Below, one piece after another: positions 61,141-64,000 of a stretch of 64,000 bases of DNA. The notes below the pieces were generated by a model. It searched no databases. It was not told the DNA's origin and saw only the letters and a program-made list of their open reading frames with translations. Position numbers and translations under genes: made by a program. The stretch comes from Pseudarthrobacter sp. NS4 (GTDB lineage: Bacteria; Actinomycetota; Actinomycetes; Actinomycetales; Micrococcaceae): assembly GCF_024758005.1 (NCBI RefSeq), contig NZ_CP103288.1, forward strand, positions 1,798,001 through 1,862,000. Direction: 5' to 3'. The stretch's first letter is position 1, and every line of letters starts with the position of its first letter.

Positions 61141-62363
61141 CCGCCAGCAACCCTCCGGCTGCGGCGCCAAGCAGGAATGCCGGGCCGGACTCAACAGTAC
61201 ATACGCTGCGTGAAGGGGCAGGTCTTCGTCCCGCCGCAGGCATTGTCACCGCCTTCAGGGATGCTGAAACCGCCGCCATGGAGGCAGCCCTGGAGGCGGC
61301 CCTGCAGGGGCCCCGCGGCGCCAACCCGCTGGTGGGGGCCGTCGTCGTCGATCCTGAAGGCCGCACGCTCATCACCGGATACCATCGCGGCGCCGGAACC
61401 GCCCACGCGGAGGCTGATGCGATCACGCAGGCCAACGCGGTGGGAATAGACCTGACGGGCTGCACCATGGTGGTCACGCTGGAGCCCTGCAACCATGTGG
61501 GCCGCACCGGACCGTGTACCGAGGCGATCATCGCCGCCGGAATTACCGACGTGGTGTACGCGGTGGATGATCCCCACGACCCGGCAGCCGGCGGAGCAGC
61601 GACGCTGCGTGCCGCAGGCATCAGTGTCCGGAGTGGACTTGGCGCAGCCGAATCCCTGGACCTGAACCGGCAATGGTTCGAAGCCGTGGCCGCAAGACGT
61701 CCCTTTGTCACCCTCCACATAGCCCAGACGCTCGATGGCCGCATCGCCGCCGAGGATGGGACCAGCCAATGGATCTCCAGCCCGGAATCCCTGGCCGACA
61801 ACCATGGGATCCGCAGCCGCATCGACGCAATCCTGGTGGGCACCCAGACCGTGCTGGTGGACAACCCCCGGCTTACCGCCCGTGACGGGCAGGGGGCACC
61901 GGCATCCAAGCAGCCCGTGCGTGCAGTGATGGGGCTCCGCGACATCCCTGTGGATGCAGCCATTCGTGGGGATGACGGCCTGTCCGTGCACCTTTCCACC
62001 CGGGAACCCCTCGAGGCGCTGTCCATGCTCTATGCGTCCGGGACCCGCCACGTCATGGTGGAGGGAGGCTCGCGCATCCTTAGCGCTTTCCTCACCGCCG
62101 GGCTCGTCGATGAACTCATCGTGTACCTGGCCCCCACCCTGCTTGGTTCGGGAACCCCCGCCCTGAACGGCCTGGGAATCACCACCCTTCCGGACGCCCA
62201 GCAATGGGAATGGGACGCGTCCGACGGCGGTGCAGTGCGCACGCTGGGACGGGACCTGAGACTTCACTTGAGGCCGCAACGAAGAGTTGCCCTCGATCCA
62301 CAACCAACACTTGACCCACAACTGTCCCGCAGCAGCGCGGAGCAAGCCCAGGGAGGCTACTGA
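61137..62363 (+). CDS. ribD: Bifunctional riboflavin deaminase/reductase RibD
   Basis: Performs the deaminase and reductase steps of riboflavin synthesis; 408 residues. The N-terminal deaminase domain (about 40-190) has the zinc site HAE (His90, Glu92) and PCNHVGRTGPC (Cys118, Cys127). The reductase domain follows (about 190-380, LHIAQTLDGRIA, MVEGGSRI). It has an extra N-terminal tail of about 40 residues. No ribosome site precedes the ATG. Confidence 0.95.
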   Translation: MTASNPPAAAPSRNAGPDSTVHTLREGAGLRPAAGIVTAFRDAETAAMEAALEAALQGPRGANPLVGAVVVDPEGRTLITGYHRGAGTAHAEADAITQANAVGIDLTGCTMVVTLEPCNHVGRTGPCTEAIIAAGITDVVYAVDDPHDPAAGGAATLRAAGISVRSGLGAAESLDLNRQWFEAVAARRPFVTLHIAQTLDGRIAAEDGTSQWISSPESLADNHGIRSRIDAILVGTQTVLVDNPRLTARDGQGAPASKQPVRAVMGLRDIPVDAAIRGDDGLSVHLSTREPLEALSMLYASGTRHVMVEGGSRILSAFLTAGLVDELIVYLAPTLLGSGTPALNGLGITTLPDAQQWEWDASDGGAVRTLGRDLRLHLRPQRRVALDPQPTLDPQLSRSSAEQAQGGY

Positions 62364-63004
62364 TGTTTACCGGAATTATTGCCGAACAGGGGCATGTCCT
62401 TTCCGTGGACCGGGACGGCGACACCAGCGCCACCGTCCGGCTCCATGCGCCGGGTACCACCGAGGGCCTGGCCCTGGGTGGTTCGATCGCCGTCAACGGC
62501 GTCTGCCTCACCGCCACAGCTATTGATGGCAAGGAGTTCAGCGTGGACGTGATGGGGGAGACCCTGGTCCGCAGCACCATCGGCGGGCTGGCCCCGGGCG
62601 ACTCCGTCAACCTGGAACGCTGCGTCCCCGCCGGCGGAAGGCTGGACGGCCACGTGGTCCAGGGCCACGTGGACGGCGTGGGTGTCCTGCTGGAGCGGGA
62701 GCCCCTCGGCAACTGGGAACGGCTCCGCTTCGGCGTGCCCGCCAACCTTGCCCGCTACATTGCGGAAAAGGGATCCATCGCCATCGACGGCGTATCCCTC
62801 ACCGTCACGGCGGTCAGCGACGCCGGCGAACCGGAGCCATGGTTCGAAGTGGGGCTGATTCCCACCACGCTGGCAGAGACCGGCCTGGGCGCCAAAACCA
62901 CCGGCAGCCGGGTGAACCTGGAAGTGGATGTCCTGGCCAAGTACACCGAACGCCTGCTTGCATTCAGCACCCCGTCTGCCGCTGCCGAAGGAGGCACGCG
63001 ATGA
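62363..63004 (+). CDS. ribE: Riboflavin synthase alpha chain
   Basis: Converts two lumazines to riboflavin plus pyrimidinedione; 213 residues. Starts with the hallmark MFTGII. Two lumazine-binding barrels repeat: [11 protein letters not shown] with HVVQGHVDG, then [13 protein letters not shown]. The ATG shares one base with the ribD stop. Confidence 0.96.
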   Translation: MFTGIIAEQGHVLSVDRDGDTSATVRLHAPGTTEGLALGGSIAVNGVCLTATAIDGKEFSVDVMGETLVRSTIGGLAPGDSVNLERCVPAGGRLDGHVVQGHVDGVGVLLEREPLGNWERLRFGVPANLARYIAEKGSIAIDGVSLTVTAVSDAGEPEPWFEVGLIPTTLAETGLGAKTTGSRVNLEVDVLAKYTERLLAFSTPSAAAEGGTR

Positions 63005-63753
63005 ACTCCGCCCTCCGGCTCGACCCCGGCGTAGCCCACGTTGCGGCCGGCAATTCCCAGGCCGAAAACGCACGGGCTGACCGCGCCCTTGGACTTGATT
63101 CCATCGAAGAGGCGGTACAGGCGATGGCCGCAGGGAAACCGGTCCTGGTGGTGGACAACGAGGACCGGGAAAACGAGGGCGACATCATCTTCGCCGCCCA
63201 GCACGCCACACCCGCGCTCATGGGCTGGACCATCCGCCACAGCTCCGGCGTCATCTGCGTCCCGCTCTCCGGTGAACGCGCAGACGCCCTTGCACTGCCC
63301 CCCATGGTGGTCATCAATGAGGATGCCAAGGGAACTGCGTACACGGTCTCTTGCGACGCGGCAATGGGTGTCAGCACCGGGATTTCCGCCACGGACCGGG
63401 CCCTCACAGCCAGGGTGCTGGCGGATCCACAGGCCGTGCCGGCGTCCCTGACCCGGCCGGGGCATATATTTCCGCTCCGGGCAGTTGACGGAGGCGTGCG
63501 GGAACGGCCGGGCCACACCGAGGCGGCAGTCGACCTCTGTCGCCTGGCCGGCCTTGAGCCAGTAGGTGTGATTGCAGAAGTTGTCTACGACGACGGTGAG
63601 ATGATGCGCCTGGACGGCCTCCGTGCCTTTGCGGCAGAGCACGGCTGTCCCCTGGTAACCATTGAGGATCTGGCGGCCTACCTTGGCACGGGGGCCGGGG
63701 AGCCCAGCAACAGTACCCGGGAGGTTCCGGGCGGGAAGAAGGAGACAGCATGA
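63001..63753 (+). CDS. ribB: 3,4-dihydroxy-2-butanone 4-phosphate synthase
   Basis: Makes the four-carbon unit of riboflavin from ribulose 5-phosphate; 250 residues. Key stretches are [16 protein letters not shown] (metal Glu residues), [15 protein letters not shown] and [11 protein letters not shown]. It ends after this domain with a polar tail, so it is a separate RibB rather than a RibBA fusion. ATGA overlap with ribE. Confidence 0.95.
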   Translation: MNSALRLDPGVAHVAAGNSQAENARADRALGLDSIEEAVQAMAAGKPVLVVDNEDRENEGDIIFAAQHATPALMGWTIRHSSGVICVPLSGERADALALPPMVVINEDAKGTAYTVSCDAAMGVSTGISATDRALTARVLADPQAVPASLTRPGHIFPLRAVDGGVRERPGHTEAAVDLCRLAGLEPVGVIAEVVYDDGEMMRLDGLRAFAAEHGCPLVTIEDLAAYLGTGAGEPSNSTREVPGGKKETA

Positions 63754-64000
63754 TGGGTTCGGCAGCCAGCGACGGCATGCACCAGGATGGCCACCGGGCG
63801 GGACGCACCGGCAGCGGTGTTGTGCCCCATCCGGTCAGCGGTGGCCCTGTGGTGCAGCTGCCCACCGCCTTCGGTGACTTGGTGGCGCAGGCATGGACCG
63901 ACCTGGTCACCGGCGTTGAACACCTGGCTGTCAGTTCGCCCAACCCGCCCCGGGACGGCAAGGCGCCGCTGGTCCGGCTGCACTCCGAATGCCTGACGGG
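63750..64000 (+). CDS. ribA: GTP cyclohydrolase II, cut by right window edge
   Basis: First 83 residues only. After a polar tail of about 33 residues comes [19 protein letters not shown] and [11 protein letters not shown], the start of the cyclohydrolase II domain that opens the guanine ring of GTP. AAGGAG lies before the ATG. It overlaps ribB by ATGA; a second ATG at 63753 is in another frame. Confidence 0.85.
   Translation, partial: MMGSAASDGMHQDGHRAGRTGSGVVPHPVSGGPVVQLPTAFGDLVAQAWTDLVTGVEHLAVSSPNPPRDGKAPLVRLHSECLT

Overview
The window is chromosomal DNA from a high-GC actinobacterium, most likely a Micrococcaceae member of the Arthrobacter/Pseudarthrobacter type. This rests on codon use, on actinobacterial marker genes (sepH, DUF3093, DUF3710, DUF3159, DUF5998, DUF3000, DUF6421), on a fused cydDC gene, and on a dut to ceoB/ceoC to dxs gene order like that of Mycobacterium. 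I see no phage, insertion sequence, CRISPR array or other sign of recent transfer. It reads as core genome.

Layout. 1-7.8 kb: a BlaI repressor with an M56 (BlaR-like) membrane protease, divergent from cydA-cydB-cydDC (cytochrome bd oxidase and its assembly transporter). The shared intergenic region has three BlaI-like operators. 7.8-17.7 kb: a DinB-like protein, parC, a GNAT/acyl-CoA-synthetase fusion, a DUF5998-phosphodiesterase-tdk cluster and the division gene sepH. 17.9-25.9 kb: DUF3093, dut, DUF3710, an OB-fold protein, DUF3159, two RCK/TrkA potassium regulators, a KimA-like potassium importer and a TrmA-like RNA methyltransferase. 26-37.5 kb: acnA, then a dxs run of overlapping genes ending in a nucleoside hydrolase, then an ECF transporter (S, T and a double A). 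37.5-46.6 kb: fadB/fadA behind a palindromic operator, RNase D, DUF3000, threonine aldolase, an SDR and DUF6421. 46.6-54.7 kb: msrB, small stress or unknown genes, a hydrolase, a kinase-like APH, YbaK, SufE with a rhodanese, ZapE, BenE and an orphan antitoxin-like protein. 54.9-55.9 kb: six tRNA genes. 56-64 kb: a PD-(D/E)XK protein, def-fmt-rsmB, rpe, then an FMN riboswitch with a short leader ORF driving ribD-ribE-ribB-ribA (ribA runs off the right edge).

Two features recur. Many genes overlap by ATGA or GTGA, so translational coupling is probably common. At least eight genes have a TANNNT -10 hexamer placed 6-7 nt before the start codon and no Shine-Dalgarno, which is the layout of leaderless mRNAs.

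The most interesting signals are regulatory: the BlaI-like control of cytochrome bd, a 16-bp perfect inverted repeat ahead of the DUF6421 gene, a TetR-like palindrome inside the fadA promoter, a riboswitch-linked leader ORF whose start lies in a hairpin loop, and an ECF transporter of unassigned substrate next to a nucleoside hydrolase.
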